NCBI RefSeq assembly: GCF_958295425.1
Contig: NC_081134.1
Span: 855,001 to 919,000, forward strand
Direction of reading: 5' to 3'
Origin: Solea solea
Taxonomy: Eukaryota; Chordata; Actinopteri; Pleuronectiformes; Soleidae
DNA: 64,000 bases
Below are positions 35,899 to 46,504 of the stretch, piece after piece. The notes beneath the pieces were generated by a model. It saw nothing but the letters and a program-made list of their open reading frames with translations, had not been told where the DNA came from and did not search any database. The translations under genes were made by a program, and so were the position numbers. Every line of letters begins with the position of its first letter. Positions within the stretch are counted from its first letter, which is position 1.

Positions 35899-36657
35899 CA
35901 ATGTGAGATGCATTCAGGGTCCCGTTCCTGTGGACGACTGAGACGTCACGCAGAGACATCCTGTTGTCTTCAACGCAGACTGTAAAAGTCAGGTGTCGGC
36001 TCCACTTACATTCAAAAACAGATGTTTTCCTCCTTCACTGATGTTCAACAATCATACACAAGCCAGAGCCGTCACTCAGGGGGCCGGGAAAAATAAACAT
36101 GGACCACAATGCAATGCAACAGCCACAAGACATGTTGTAATTCATCGCCCTCACTGCGCTTCAAGCTCTTACTCTATCCACCTACATGAATAACCCACAG
36201 CTGATGAACGCAGCCATGTGAGCACTTTGGGCTGAGAGCATAAGACAACATGTCTCATGTTGTCTCAAGGCTTTTGAGGACAGCTGAGGTAAATCCATGG
36301 CCTGAAGTCGGAAGTGAGCGTCAAGTTATTTTAAATAAGAGAAAAACTTCCCATCACCCAAGAGTAGAACGTGAGAGTCTGTGTTTTCAGCCTTTGCAGA
36401 CGTTTGTAATCCACTCACTCTCCTGCACCAAACTCTATTGAGAAAATGTACGACTTTGGCACGCAGAGCCTTGACAAACACACTTTGATTGACAGCTTTT
36501 TAAAAGCCTGGACCTGTTTACAGCGCGACATTATTCAAATGTGCGCACGCACACAGCTCGTTTGCCTTTTGTCAATAATTGTTTTTATTTTTTGTTAAGG
36601 GGCTAAAATCCATGTTATACTTGTGTCCCTGCAGCTGTGTTTTTCACTGAAATAGAG

Positions 36658-36838
36658 CAGTGTTTCCCAACCCTGGTCCTGCATGTTATAGATGTTGCCC
36701 TGCTCCATCACACCTGATTCAAATGAACAGCTCGTCATCAAACTCTGCAGAAGCCTGATAACGAGCTGTTCATCTGAATCAGGTGTGTTGGACCAGGGTA
36801 ACATCTATAACATGCAGGACCAGGGCTGGGAAACACTG
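36658..36838. mobile_element. Palindromic hAT-like MITE, intact copy
   Basis: Ends are CAGTGTTTCCCAACCCTGGT and its inverse (CCAGGGCTGGGAAACACTG). The interior is also inverted (CACCTGATTCAAATGAACAG and mirror), so the 181-bp element folds nearly end to end. Flanks AAATAGAG and TGATAGAG agree at 6 of 8 positions, fitting the 8-bp target duplication of hAT elements. Noncoding. Confidence 0.8.
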
Positions 36839-36839
36839 T

Positions 36840-39700
36840 GATAGAGTAACTGGGTCTTAAACTGGTTCTCATATAAGACATAGACAAACCTATGAAGAAA
36901 GAAAGAAAGAAATGTTTTCTATTGTTTTTATTAGTTTTATCATGATTATTACTATTCATAATTGTGATTTGTCGGGCATCAGCTACACAACAGCTTTGAC
37001 CATCGTAAAGAGAACAGACACAAAAACAGTGAAGTAAACTGTTGAGATGAATCAGTGAAAGGAAAGAGACAAAAAGGGCTTGTTGAATTGATGGTGTTTT
37101 ATTGTTCAGGTCTTTCAGGCACATCACGAGTGCCACATGTGGTGAAACACCTCCCTCCTGTGTTCACATTTAAAACTGCACTGCTCAAAACTCTTCCTCT
37201 GATCATGTGGAATAAAAAACCATCATCCACAGTTTTATGACATCACAACTCCTGCAGCGTCTGCAGCAGCACTGTCCAGGCAGAACAGGCTGTGAGGTTG
37301 TTAGTTATTAATCAAACGAGTGACACATTTGCAGTGATGATCTATCAGGCGTCTCTGAAACTCCTCACTGCAGAGATTTCTGGGAGCTCATTTTTCCTTT
37401 CTGATATTATAACAAAACACTTGATCAAACCTCAGTTTAACTTGTTTAAATTGCAATACTACTTATGTCCAGCAGATGGTGTTAAAATAATTGCATACAC
37501 ACTGAGGTGTGCTGTTGAAACAAAGGCAACTGTTCGGTGTTTGTACTTTATTCATTGTTAATGATTTTTTCTATTGAACAATATTTGATGTCTTTGAGGT
37601 TTGTTAAATCTGTAAATGTGTATCATTTGCTGGGACATATACTGATGCTGGATTTTTAACACCTGTGTCATATTCCAGCAGGAAAAGTCTGATTGTAAGA
37701 AAAATGCACTGGACACATCCCTAAAATATCTTGAGATTTAAAATGACAGATTACATCGATCAGTGCTTAAGACCAGACGTCTTAAAACTCAACTAAGCCC
37801 TAAATGCCACAGCAGTCGCATCAAATGTGTTAAATGAAAATTTAAAAAGTCCTGACTTGGTCTCCTTATTTCATAATGTCTGTGACTCCGGACGGTGTAC
37901 GCACCTCAAGCCACTTACAGTATCCAAATATTTCACATTCTAAGACAAAGACAATATAACAATAATAATAATAATAATCATAACTATAATAACAGAGGCA
38001 AAACAGGAGCAGCTTTATTGACCGGCAGAGTTTAAATCATTTCAACATACACCAACATTTCTGTGAACAGAACCAGGATTCTGCACAGAAATGAACTCTC
38101 ACTCATCAAATAACTCAATAAATAAAAATACAAATAACAGCACAAGAAAATGAGCAGGGCAGTGTTCCCTGAGGACCAGGTTTGGGAAACACTGCTTTAT
38201 AAAGACGTGGAAGTTCAGACAGCAGCGGAGAATTTGCAGATGAAATGTTGTGCTGACATTGACGTATAACTCCAAAGTTGGCTCGTACTTTTACAAATTA
38301 AATAATTGATGGCTGAGTTCCATTCAGCTTACTCAGTTTCAGGCTGCACTCTCCATCACTGATGCCATCATCAGTAAAACCTGTGTTTTCCACTGATGTA
38401 ATGTTACAATGGCTGCTAAGAAAAAGGCCAGTTGTGTTGCAGAGGCAGGAACACTAGAGTTAACATTGTTACTCTGATCTGAATCGACTGCAGAAAGTTC
38501 ATGTGGATGCACATCACTCACCACGCCACATAATCCAAGAGAATAATCCTGTTTAACTGAGCTACTTTTTAAGATACAGTACATTACGGCAACTTTGCTT
38601 TTGAGTTCAAACATGTTTCTGTATTCAGATTTGGAAAGAGTTAAAGGGCTATTTTCATTTTTCTACAATTGACTTTTGAAGGAAAACATAGTTGACAATA
38701 TTCTCACAGACAGATGTGATCTTTACTTTGATTTTAAATGGATTTCTGAGAGAGGTGTAATGCTGCCCCCCACAGTTCCATGTTTAAATCACAGTTCAAA
38801 GCTCTTTATCACAGCTTGAAGTTATTTAATACAATTTAGCTCAAAGCTTCCTTTTCTTCCGCAAATAATTTCTGGCAGGCTGCACACTGAGAGGCACAAT
38901 AAGCCCCCACATCCCCCCCTCCAACCACTGCCTGAAGCCCTCCACAGTTCTTATCCTCTCATCTACAGTCTCCTCTAATTCTCATTTCTCTTCATCGGGT
39001 TAGGAAGTTATCAAACGCAGTGGTTTGTCATCATCTTCTCATCCTTCATCAACTTCTCCACCCGACTGGTTTCTCGTCTCCCCAGTCCTACCCCGCCATT
39101 TCCTCCCTGTGAGAGGAAGTGTCCTACAGCCCATGGTGAAGCTCAGTGTGAGGAACTCACTCCTCTCGTCTCTGTTTCCTCACAGCTCAAAGTTCTTCAA
39201 CGCAGCTTAAACTTTGAAAGACGCCATGGAATTTCACTTAAGTCAAAAATAAAATTACAGGTCAAACTTGTCAGGTTTATCTATGTGAACCCTTCTAATT
39301 TAATCCTTTCAACATAAACAGTATGTGAGGCGAGTAGAGCCAGTGGTAATGCACCACAAGTAATAAAAAAAGTACCACTGAGTGCTGAATTCAAGAAAAA
39401 GATATGAATTCAAATGAGAATTGTACCCAACTCCACCTGCAGTATGGATCGTAAGAACATGCCGACGCCTACAACAGCTGTGATGACATCACAAGCACAT
39501 GATCCTGTTAAAACTGTCTGTTAGAAAAACGTCAGTAATGTGAACAGTCGAGTCTGAGAGGAAGTTACAGACACCATGTGACAAAAAACCTTTGATGGAC
39601 ATGCTGTTTGTAAATAAAGTGTGAATTGTGTAATTATAGTTTCCACTTGAATCAATATGATTAACAGATAAAGCTACATACTAACTGAGGGTCTGTTAAA
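36840..39700. other. Region downstream of hccs
   Basis: AT-rich, with a MITE stub at 38155 and a (TAA)n at about 37961-37978; no gene recognised. Confidence 0.45.
38155..38194. mobile_element. Palindromic hAT-like MITE, right-end stub
   Basis: About 40 bases, GCAGTGTTCCCTGAGGACCA followed by GTTTGGGAAACACTG, matching the terminal region of this MITE family. Confidence 0.55.
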
Positions 39701-39714
39701 ACCATCAGAGCCAT

Positions 39715-39720
39715 TTTATT
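39715..39720 (-). terminator. hccs polyadenylation signal
   Basis: AATAAA on the minus strand, about 95 bases beyond the hccs stop codon, is the first canonical signal. It implies a short 3' UTR ending near 39.69-39.70 kb. Confidence 0.65.
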
Positions 39721-39813
39721 TCCTTCACACGCTGAAATGAGGAACATCATATTCGTAGTCCTTTCATGTGTATGACGTTTAAACGTTGACCTATGTTTGT
39801 TGTCGGGAGGGTT

Positions 39814-42800
39814 TTAGGAGGTCCAGCGCCACCAGGTCACCTTCATGCGGTCCCACACTGCTCCCAGAGAGTCAAAGGCGGGACGGACGTCCAGGATCGA
39901 GAACTGGTACGTGTCTTTGTTGATTTCTCCGTCGTAGTAGTCGATGATGTAGCGCACCTCCTTCCCACAGCGGTCAATAACCCAGTCATGGCGGTCAAAA
40001 GGCAGCTCGTAGCTGTGGGTGAGAGAGACAGGGTTCCCCACCAGGGATGTAATCAACCGAGGGATGCAATCAACCGAAGACTTTCTTGGTCGACTGAAGC
40101 CCTGAAATTTAGACTCAAAATCAACTAGTCGGGGGTTTTATCACCATCTATAATTGTAAACTGTTGCCACACTGATGTCTGTGACATGGATGTTAGAGGA
40201 CGAACGACTGTAGCTCGACATTCAATAAAACACCCCCATTAGCACTTGGTACGTTCCTCCAGATGAAATCAAATTAACCAAAGACAAAATTAACACGGCA
40301 AAAAGTCGACTTATCAGAATTTGACTCATAAATGGACCAGTCGACCGGGACGTCACAGCCATAGTTCTTACACATTTTTACCGATCACTTTTCAAAACTT
40401 CCATGACTCAACTTACGCAGTTTAACAAAGGTAGTGACCACAGAGCACAGACATGATGTAGCCCTATCACAGGCTACGTAGCAAAAATATCTCAGTCAAC
40501 ATCCACAGTAAAAAACATTCAGTATAAAATGCATTTTTAAAAACTAAGTTGTGAACAACAGTTGAGGTAGATAAACTGTGGCAGAACTCACCCCATCCAG
40601 TGACGGAAGCGAGCTCTGGGTGAGTACTCCTTGGCTTTGCCGCCAAACCTCTTCAAGGCTGGTCCACATGGACATTCACTGACGGCAGAGAAAAGACAAA
40701 ATACTCTTCAAATAACTGCAGCATGAAGTGTGCTGCTCTATATGCTGCTGCTCTATATGATGCTGCTGCTGCTGCTGCTGCTGCTTCCTGACTCACCGTA
40801 CATGTAGCGCCTCCCATTTCAGGATCTCCTGCCAGGCCTGCTCATTGTTCTTGTTGTGGATTTTAATGATGTTGGTCATATCTTGAGCACCGAGGTCCTC
40901 CTCACGCCAGCGCCACCTGCAGTACAGGGCCACACACACGCAGGACAGAGTTATTTAGAGTCCAAAATTAGCCAACCTTTAAGATGTTCTCTGCACGACC
41001 TCCTCTCATTTAAATAAGGATAACATTTAAATCCAAGCAATCCGGCACGCTGAACTGTTAACAGTAGGATTGGGATTTCTCATCTTCCCTGATGAGAAAA
41101 AAAAAACAATCCCTGGTCTTTTATCTTGATAATAGCAGCGCTTAAAAGGTCTTCATATATAATTAAACATCAAGGCTGCAACTGTAAGTTTTTTCCCTTT
41201 GAAGTTTGTTAGATGCTACATAAAAAAAAAAAAAAAAAATGCATTATAAAGAAACTGACCCCTTCCTCAGCATGGCGTTCCAGAACATCTGTTCAGACGG
41301 GTAAACCCATTTTTTCTCGTCACCATGACGGGGAATGTTGGACTCCTCTCTGGAGACTGAGAGAGAGAAGGGCTGGTCTGGAGCTGGTGTTTGGTTGGGA
41401 GGAGGCATCTGTATGCAATCGGGGGGGAGGGGGGGGTAAATAAATCCTTTATGTTTAACAATGTGACAACGGTGTGAATTTGTGACTTAAATGACATTGC
41501 AAGAAAACATTTATTTAGATTACTGTAAGTGAAACACACCTAGAGTAAAAGTTATGAAGTGTGGTTGTATGAGACAATGACAAATGGCTGCACTGATAAT
41601 ATTGATTGTGATGACACGTAAGAAACTGTCTTTCTCCATCCTAGAAGTAAGTGTCCTGGTACCATATTTGTTGGATCGATGTCACTCTTGCTTTCTGCAG
41701 CTTTCATTGGACACCCCACAAACTCGTAGGCACGGTCCTGGTGGGCCGGGCCTGTTTCCGCTTTGTGCATCGGACACCCCGACGGAGGAGACGCTATAGG
41801 AGACATGGACACTTGGGTGAAGCATGGTAGGCACAGTGCGTTCCTGATGCTTAAATTAACTTCAACAGTACCACATTTAAAAAATGCAGAAAGATGAGAA
41901 ACAATGCAGTCAGGACAGTAACACGCTGTAAACCTGTGACATTATTAGCAACAGCAGCAACAACCACTGTATCAAACCAAATACAAGGGAAGATGGAGGA
42001 TTTATATGAATTATGTTTTCAATGGTCTTGAGCCACCAGCCATCAGAGACAAATTATTTTCAGAATATGTACTCCCAGAAATTCTCCTCCAAAAATTAGC
42101 GCCAATCCCCAGAGTTTTCACGTACGATGAACGCAGCGGGAAAGGGTTAGTGTCTGTCTGAATGCAGCTTTTCAAATTGGGGTTAGATTAATTGGAGAAT
42201 CTGATTTGACCATAGGTGTGAATGTGGTTGTTTGCCTCTGTATGTTGGTCCTGTGATACACCGGTAAGCTCTAGACTAGTGGCGTTCAACAAAACCCACA
42301 ATAAGGAACAGTTTGGAGCATGTGAACTAACAAGATATTGAAAGTTTGCACCAGAATATATACACAGGTTTTCAATAAAGATATCAACACCACAAAAAAA
42401 AAATGCACAAATGTCACATTATAAATAAAACAAATGAAAATCCTGATCACATGAAATCCATAAGCATGCATTAATAAAAGAAAGCATGTCCGGCCACTGA
42501 GACAGCTACCATATAGTCATGGGATTGTGCAAAATAAAAATAATACACCTACCTTTTTCAGGCTGTGCTTGATGCATGGGGCACTCTGAGGGAGGAGACA
42601 CTGTGAAATACAAATACAGAGAAAGCACAGTGAACATAACAAACAAACATTTGAGCACAAAAATTTACGGCTTATATTTGTATTACTCAAGATAAACTAT
42701 ACAAATGTCACATGATAAATATAACAAATACAAATCTAGACAACATGAAATATAAATACCTGCATTAAAGCATATAACGCATGTGTAGGGACTTAACCGT

Positions 42801-43224
42801 ACCTGCTTCTTAAAAATGACTGACATCCCTTCATGCCTTTCTTGTTTTACTGAATTAATGACGAACAACACATCACAATTAACCTGCATATTCATTAACA
42901 TTACCCACTGTAGCTATGAATTAAAGATACAACATCCTAAAAAGCTGCATAATTAACTTAAATACAGACACATGATACACCTACCTTTCTCAGGCTGTGC
43001 TTGATGCATGGGGCACTCTGAGGGCGGAGCCACTGTGGAATACATATAAAGCCTATTACAATCTGATAACACATCACTTATTAAACACGACTGGTACGAA
43101 ACAACGCAGCACTACCTGCCACAGGCTTGGCTTCATGGTGCATGGGGCAGCCCTGAGGAGGGGTAGCCATCATGGCCCCTGCCTGGACTGTAGGAGTCGT
43201 GGGTGTGGACGTGGATGCTCCCAT
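39814..43224 (-). CDS. hccs: Holocytochrome c synthase (cytochrome c heme lyase), eight coding exons
   Basis: The family attaches heme covalently to the CXXCH cysteines of cytochromes c and c1 in the mitochondrial intermembrane space. Coding exons (minus strand): 43224-43116, 43032-42985, 42600-42553, 41793-41663, 41408-41260, 40916-40797, 40678-40592, 40012-39814. All junctions are GT/AG, and the sum is 891 nt, or 296 residues plus stop. Residues 1-98 carry five CPM motifs (Cys 26, 43, 59, 75, 96). The catalytic region follows: [11 protein letters not shown] near 150, the IHN motif with His182 (the counterpart of the heme-ligating His154 of human HCCS) and Glu187, then ECPCG near 204. The C-terminus has [17 protein letters not shown] and [14 protein letters not shown]. 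The start ATG is the first in-frame Met after the acceptor at 43239-43240, and GASTS follows it. The protein is longer than the human one (268 residues) mainly through extra CPM modules. The donor after 41663 (GTACCA) is weak. Confidence 0.97.
40044..40372. mobile_element. hAT-like nonautonomous element in an hccs intron
   Basis: Lies between the last two hccs coding exons, starting about 30 bases from the final exon. It contains several GTCGACT/CAACTAGTCG words near both ends, a pattern typical of fish hAT-derived MITEs. No open frame and no clean terminal repeat or target duplication could be resolved by eye, so class and boundaries are tentative. Confidence 0.35.
40758..40786 (-). repeat. 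(CAG)n tract in the hccs intron next to the exon 7 donor
   Basis: About nine uninterrupted CAG units (transcribed strand) begin roughly 10 bases after the GTGAGT donor at 40796. Further imperfect CAG units lie just downstream. Being intronic, it does not affect the reading frame, but it is close enough to the splice site to influence recognition if its length varies. Confidence 0.85.
42180..42275 (+). mobile_element. SINE fragment in an hccs intron
   Basis: GTTAGATTAATTGGAGAATC, GGTGTGAATGTGGTTGTTTG and CCTGTGATACACCGGT match the middle of the SINE family. Antisense to hccs. Confidence 0.5.
42553..42600 (-). CDS. hccs: hccs coding exon 4, CPM module copy B (48 nt)
   Basis: This is a near-identical tandem copy of the exon 432 bases upstream in transcription order, encoding [16 protein letters not shown] with the same phases and the same GTAGGTGT donor. 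Intron sequence following each copy is also recognisably related: about 42409-42500 matches about 42703-42800. The duplicated unit therefore included intron, and the second interval later gained roughly 140 bases. Confidence 0.95.
42985..43032 (-). CDS. hccs: hccs coding exon 3, CPM module copy A (48 nt)
   Basis: This exon encodes [16 protein letters not shown] and is flanked by a CCACAG acceptor and a GTAGGT donor. It is phase 1 at both ends, so including or skipping it keeps the frame. It differs from the next exon at only 3 of 48 bases, with one amino-acid change (Ala/Ser). The Cys-Pro-Met motif resembles the heme regulatory (CP) motifs known at the N-terminus of this enzyme family. Confidence 0.95.
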
Positions 43225-44057
43225 CCTTCCAATCTGATCTGGAGACAAGACAACAACACACAAGCATCCCAAACATCAATACACTTTGTGTTACAATACT
43301 CTGTTACAGATAACTTGCACCAATATTTCTTTAAATAGTGACATTTAGTGTTAAGCACGGAGTCCACTGGTGAAACTAATAATCATGAATGTTTATTAAG
43401 ATACAGTTTGAGTAAGAAACCAATATTCAGTTGCAGCCCTTTTATAATAAGCTATAATAACTCAATGTATATTCATCTGACCGAGATTTAAAATAACTTT
43501 AACTAAAAGCCTATGTTTATTTAAACGGTGAATAAAGTGTCAAATAAAGCACAACCAGAACAGCATTAACAAATATAAGTTTAAGTGGTAAAGCTGTACG
43601 ATGGTAACCAGCATATTTAAAAAAAACAATGTATGTCTGTATAAACAAATAAAGTGAAAGTCTTATATGATTTTCTATAACGCTGTATCCTTGAATAACC
43701 CCACGGCTAACGTTAGCATACTGTAGCTCACTAAGCAGTGCTAGCTATAGCCTAGTTCCGGTCTCCAGACTCACAAATATCTACAATACACTCGGCGATG
43801 ACTTCATATTAATGACCAATATTAAATGAAACGAGGAGTCACATTAACCACATTAACGTTAACTCTGTGGCTTTCTTTTAAAGAACATTAGCCAGGCTAA
43901 CTAGCAGCTATGCTCGCGTTAGCCGAAAGCCTCTGTTCGAGTCTGTAATTCTAATGTCACGCAGTCACGGCGTGTTGTTTAGTCTATGAAGTCTAAGTAC
44001 TCTCGTGTTTTAAGTCCACGAGCGACAAGAACGTCAGTGACGGGACAAACAACTCAC

Positions 44058-44150
44058 AGGTGCTGGAAACCAGTGACGAGATCTCAGGTCAACACTCCAA
44101 TGTCAGCGTGCAGGACGTCGCCGGTGTGTTACGATCCACACGTTGTTGCA
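44058..44150 (-). other. hccs: Probable 5' untranslated exon 1 of hccs
   Basis: On the minus strand a strong donor (CACCT/GTGAGT, exon end at 44058) lies about 820 bases upstream of the coding exon 2 acceptor. The region is CpG-rich and contains no in-frame start. The upstream boundary is a guess, because no transcript data are available. Confidence 0.6.
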
Positions 44151-44225
44151 CAACTGACGTCTACCACGTGCCGTACGTGCCCATTGACGTCATTACGTGG
44201 GTCTTATGAAAATGGCAGTTACGTC
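44100..44225 (-). promoter_or_regulatory. Probable hccs promoter (CpG-rich, CRE and E-box)
   Basis: A CpG-rich stretch just upstream of the inferred first exon holds a perfect palindromic CRE (TGACGTCA at 44185-44192), an E-box CACGTG at 44165-44170, further TACGTCA and TACGTGG variants, and no TATA box. It ends abruptly at a (TAA)n tract from 44260. A CpG promoter with CRE and E-box fits a housekeeping mitochondrial gene. Whether it is bidirectional is unknown, and no plus-strand gene was recognised. Confidence 0.6.
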
Positions 44226-44258
44226 ATTAGGTTCTTATTAAAAATGTATATTGTTGTT

Positions 44259-44259
<1 letters not shown>

Positions 44260-44302
<43 letters not shown>
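44260..44302. repeat. (TAA)n just upstream of the hccs promoter
   Basis: About 14 units; reads as poly-Ile on both strands. Confidence 0.95.
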
Positions 44303-44586
44303 GCAAAAAAAATTACGTTCTTGAATCAGGCAATAAGGTTTATTTTTGTTGCAGCAATATTTTTCCAGTGGCCACTCCTGGTACTGAAAAAAAAACAAAA
44401 CAACAAACTCACAGAGATCAAACCATTGACAATCACACCAACAAACTATTTTCCCATAACTACAGTGGTAAAAGACATGTCTGTAAAACTGTTCAAATGA
44501 CACCTCAACACATGGACATAGGCATTTATATTCTATGTTTCATTCATGGAGTTTCATATAAGAATGTTTTTGGAGTTCTTATAGTT

Positions 44587-44700
44587 CAGTGTTTCCCAAC
44601 CCTGAACACTGCCCTGCATGTTATAGATGTTGCCCTGCTCCAACACACCTGATTCAGATGAACAGCTCGTTACCAGGCGAGCTGACCATCTGAATGTAGT
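44587..44700. mobile_element. Palindromic hAT-like MITE, left half
   Basis: Begins CAGTGTTTCCCAACCCTG and keeps the left arm through GATGAACAGCTCGTTACC, then diverges after a short inverted piece. About 400 bases upstream of the hccs promoter. Confidence 0.65.
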
Positions 44701-44934
44701 CATTATAATTAATTTCAGGTTGCCCTTATCCAGCAAACCAGGAGACCATCTCCTTTCTTTCTTTTTTTTTTTTATTTACAGTTTATGCTTGAACACATAG
44801 AAGAACAGATTATAGCCACTCAACAAAAAGGTTCACCTAAAATAAAAAAGTGTGAACTTATTTTACAATATCTTTACAGCTTTATCTCACCATGAACAGC
44901 CTTTTCACACACAAATTACACCTTAACCATTACC

Positions 44935-45040
44935 AGTTAATCCCTTAACCTAACCAAAATTCGAATTTTAGTCCTAAAATAAACCAGTTCCTCAGAAAGG
45001 AGGTTCTGACTCATTAGGACCAATAGAAGAGGTGACAAAT
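44935..45040 (-). repeat. Dispersed repeat, copy 1
   Basis: The minus strand encodes LMSQNLLSEELV and ends in CTTAAC-type units. Its partner copy at 58.98 kb has LMRQNLISEELD, so both are copies of one repeat. Confidence 0.5.
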
Positions 45041-45815
45041 ACAAGTAAACACACACACACACACACGCTATACATTTTCCACAGTAATTCAGAAAGGGAT
45101 GCTCAAAAGAATTCCACACTGAACTTATCATCACATTCATTGACTTTTCTCCAAGAGCGTTTGCAACTCTGTTTTGTGCGTTTGCATCAATTATCCCCAC
45201 AGCATCACACTGTTCTAAGAGTTGGAAAAGCTTGTGGGTGTTGACAAAAGATTTAATATTGTGAAATCACTTTAGACGCCAAATGATATTGCTTTGGGTT
45301 TGGCTCTGCTAGTTGTTTGTGTGTGTAATTAGTGGGAGCCATAGCTGTGTCTGGAATGAGATGACAAAATCCAATCACAAAAAGTCTCTCCACCAAGACC
45401 AATGGTAGACAGCGGTCATAGTGTTTACTTATTCACATGAGTACAGATGTGCATATCAACGTGACAGTGTTTTAACCACTTCTGATGCCTTTGGTAAAAT
45501 ACGAGGGTGATAATAACTGAAGTTAACTCCAAGATCTTATTTTTTTTTTTAACTTGTCGACTGATATCAGTAATAACTCAGCAGTGTGATAGTATTGGAC
45601 TATTGGTGTTGGATTTGCTTCATGCCATTGCAACATTCTCTCCATCAAACATGCCATAATGTCCTCATACCAATGTGAAAAGTGTGAATGACCTTCATCG
45701 TCCTGGTGATAACTTTGCCTCAAACACTTGAGAAATATGGAACGACGTTTGACATGACACATATTGAACGACTTGGCAACACTGAAACATGCCTGCACAT
45801 GATCATTTAAAAATA

Positions 45816-46004
45816 TGCATGGAGTTTGCATGCTCTCCCCATGTGCATGTGGGTTTTCTCCAGGTGCTCTTTCCTCCCAAACATGCAGAGGTTAATTGGA
45901 TGAATGTGTGAATGGTTGTTCGTGTCTGTGTGTTGGCCTCTGTGAGGGGCCTAACCTTAACTCACCTGTGGAGGAGAAAGCAGTAGACAATGAATGAATG
46001 AAGA
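45816..46004 (+). mobile_element. tRNA-derived SINE copy, headless (45.8 kb)
   Basis: Begins at GGAGTTTGCATGCTCTCCCC and runs to AGCAGTAGACAATGAATGAA; the tRNA head is missing (5' truncation). Confidence 0.65.
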
Positions 46005-46121
46005 TAATATATTCCTTTCTTAAGTTAAAGCAGCACAGATGGTTAAAAAAAAAAAGGAATAGTGTCCATTCATTAAGAAGACCAGGAAGTATAAAAACAA
46101 CCGACCGACCATCCTCTACCA

Positions 46122-46504
46122 CAGTGTTTCCCAGCCCTGGTCCTCAGGGAACACTGCCCTGCATGTTTTAGATGTTGCCCTGCTCCAACACACCGGATTC
46201 AGATCAGCTCATCAACAAGCTCTGCAGAAGCCTGGTAACAAGCTGTTCATCTGAATCAGGTGTGTTGGAGCAGGGCAACATCTAAAACATGCAGGGTAAC
46301 ATCTATAACATGCAGGGCAACATCTATAACATGCAGGGCAACATCTATAACATGCAGGGCAACATCTAAAACATGCAGGGCAACATCTATAACATGCAGG
46401 GCAACATCTATAACATGCAGGGCAACATCTATAACATACAGGGCAACATCTATAACATACAGGGAAACATATATAACATGCAGGACCAGGGCTGGGAAAC
46501 ACTG
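46122..46504. mobile_element. Palindromic hAT-like MITE with an internal 21-bp array
   Basis: Same ends as the copy at 36658 (CAGTGTTTCCCAGCCCTGG at left, CCAGGGCTGGGAAACACTG at right). It is 383 bases instead of about 180 because the segment just inside the right end has been tandemly amplified. Cys-rich frames across it on either strand are artefacts of the array. Confidence 0.8.
46270..46480. repeat. 21-bp minisatellite (GCAGGGCAACATCTATAACAT), about 10 units
   Basis: Head-to-tail 21-base units with few variants (ATAAC/AAAAC, CATGC/CATAC). The same unit occurs once, unamplified, in the sister MITE at about 36795-36820, so the array arose inside this copy. There are no spacers, so this is not a CRISPR-like structure. 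Confidence 0.9.

Larger units (their letters stand above)
42409..43050 (-). repeat. Tandem intragenic duplication containing hccs exons 3 and 4
   Basis: Two related segments, about 42409-42620 and 42703-43050, each contain one 48-base CPM exon plus following intron with matching words (AATGTCACAT, ACATGAAAT, GCATTAA). The exons are about 94% identical and the introns much less so. This suggests either an old duplication with exon conservation or later exon homogenisation. Confidence 0.75.

Noticed and set aside
43986..44324. 112-codon plus-strand frame divergent from hccs
   Set aside because: Covers the hccs 5' exon, promoter and the (TAA)n tract (poly-Ile); no domain.
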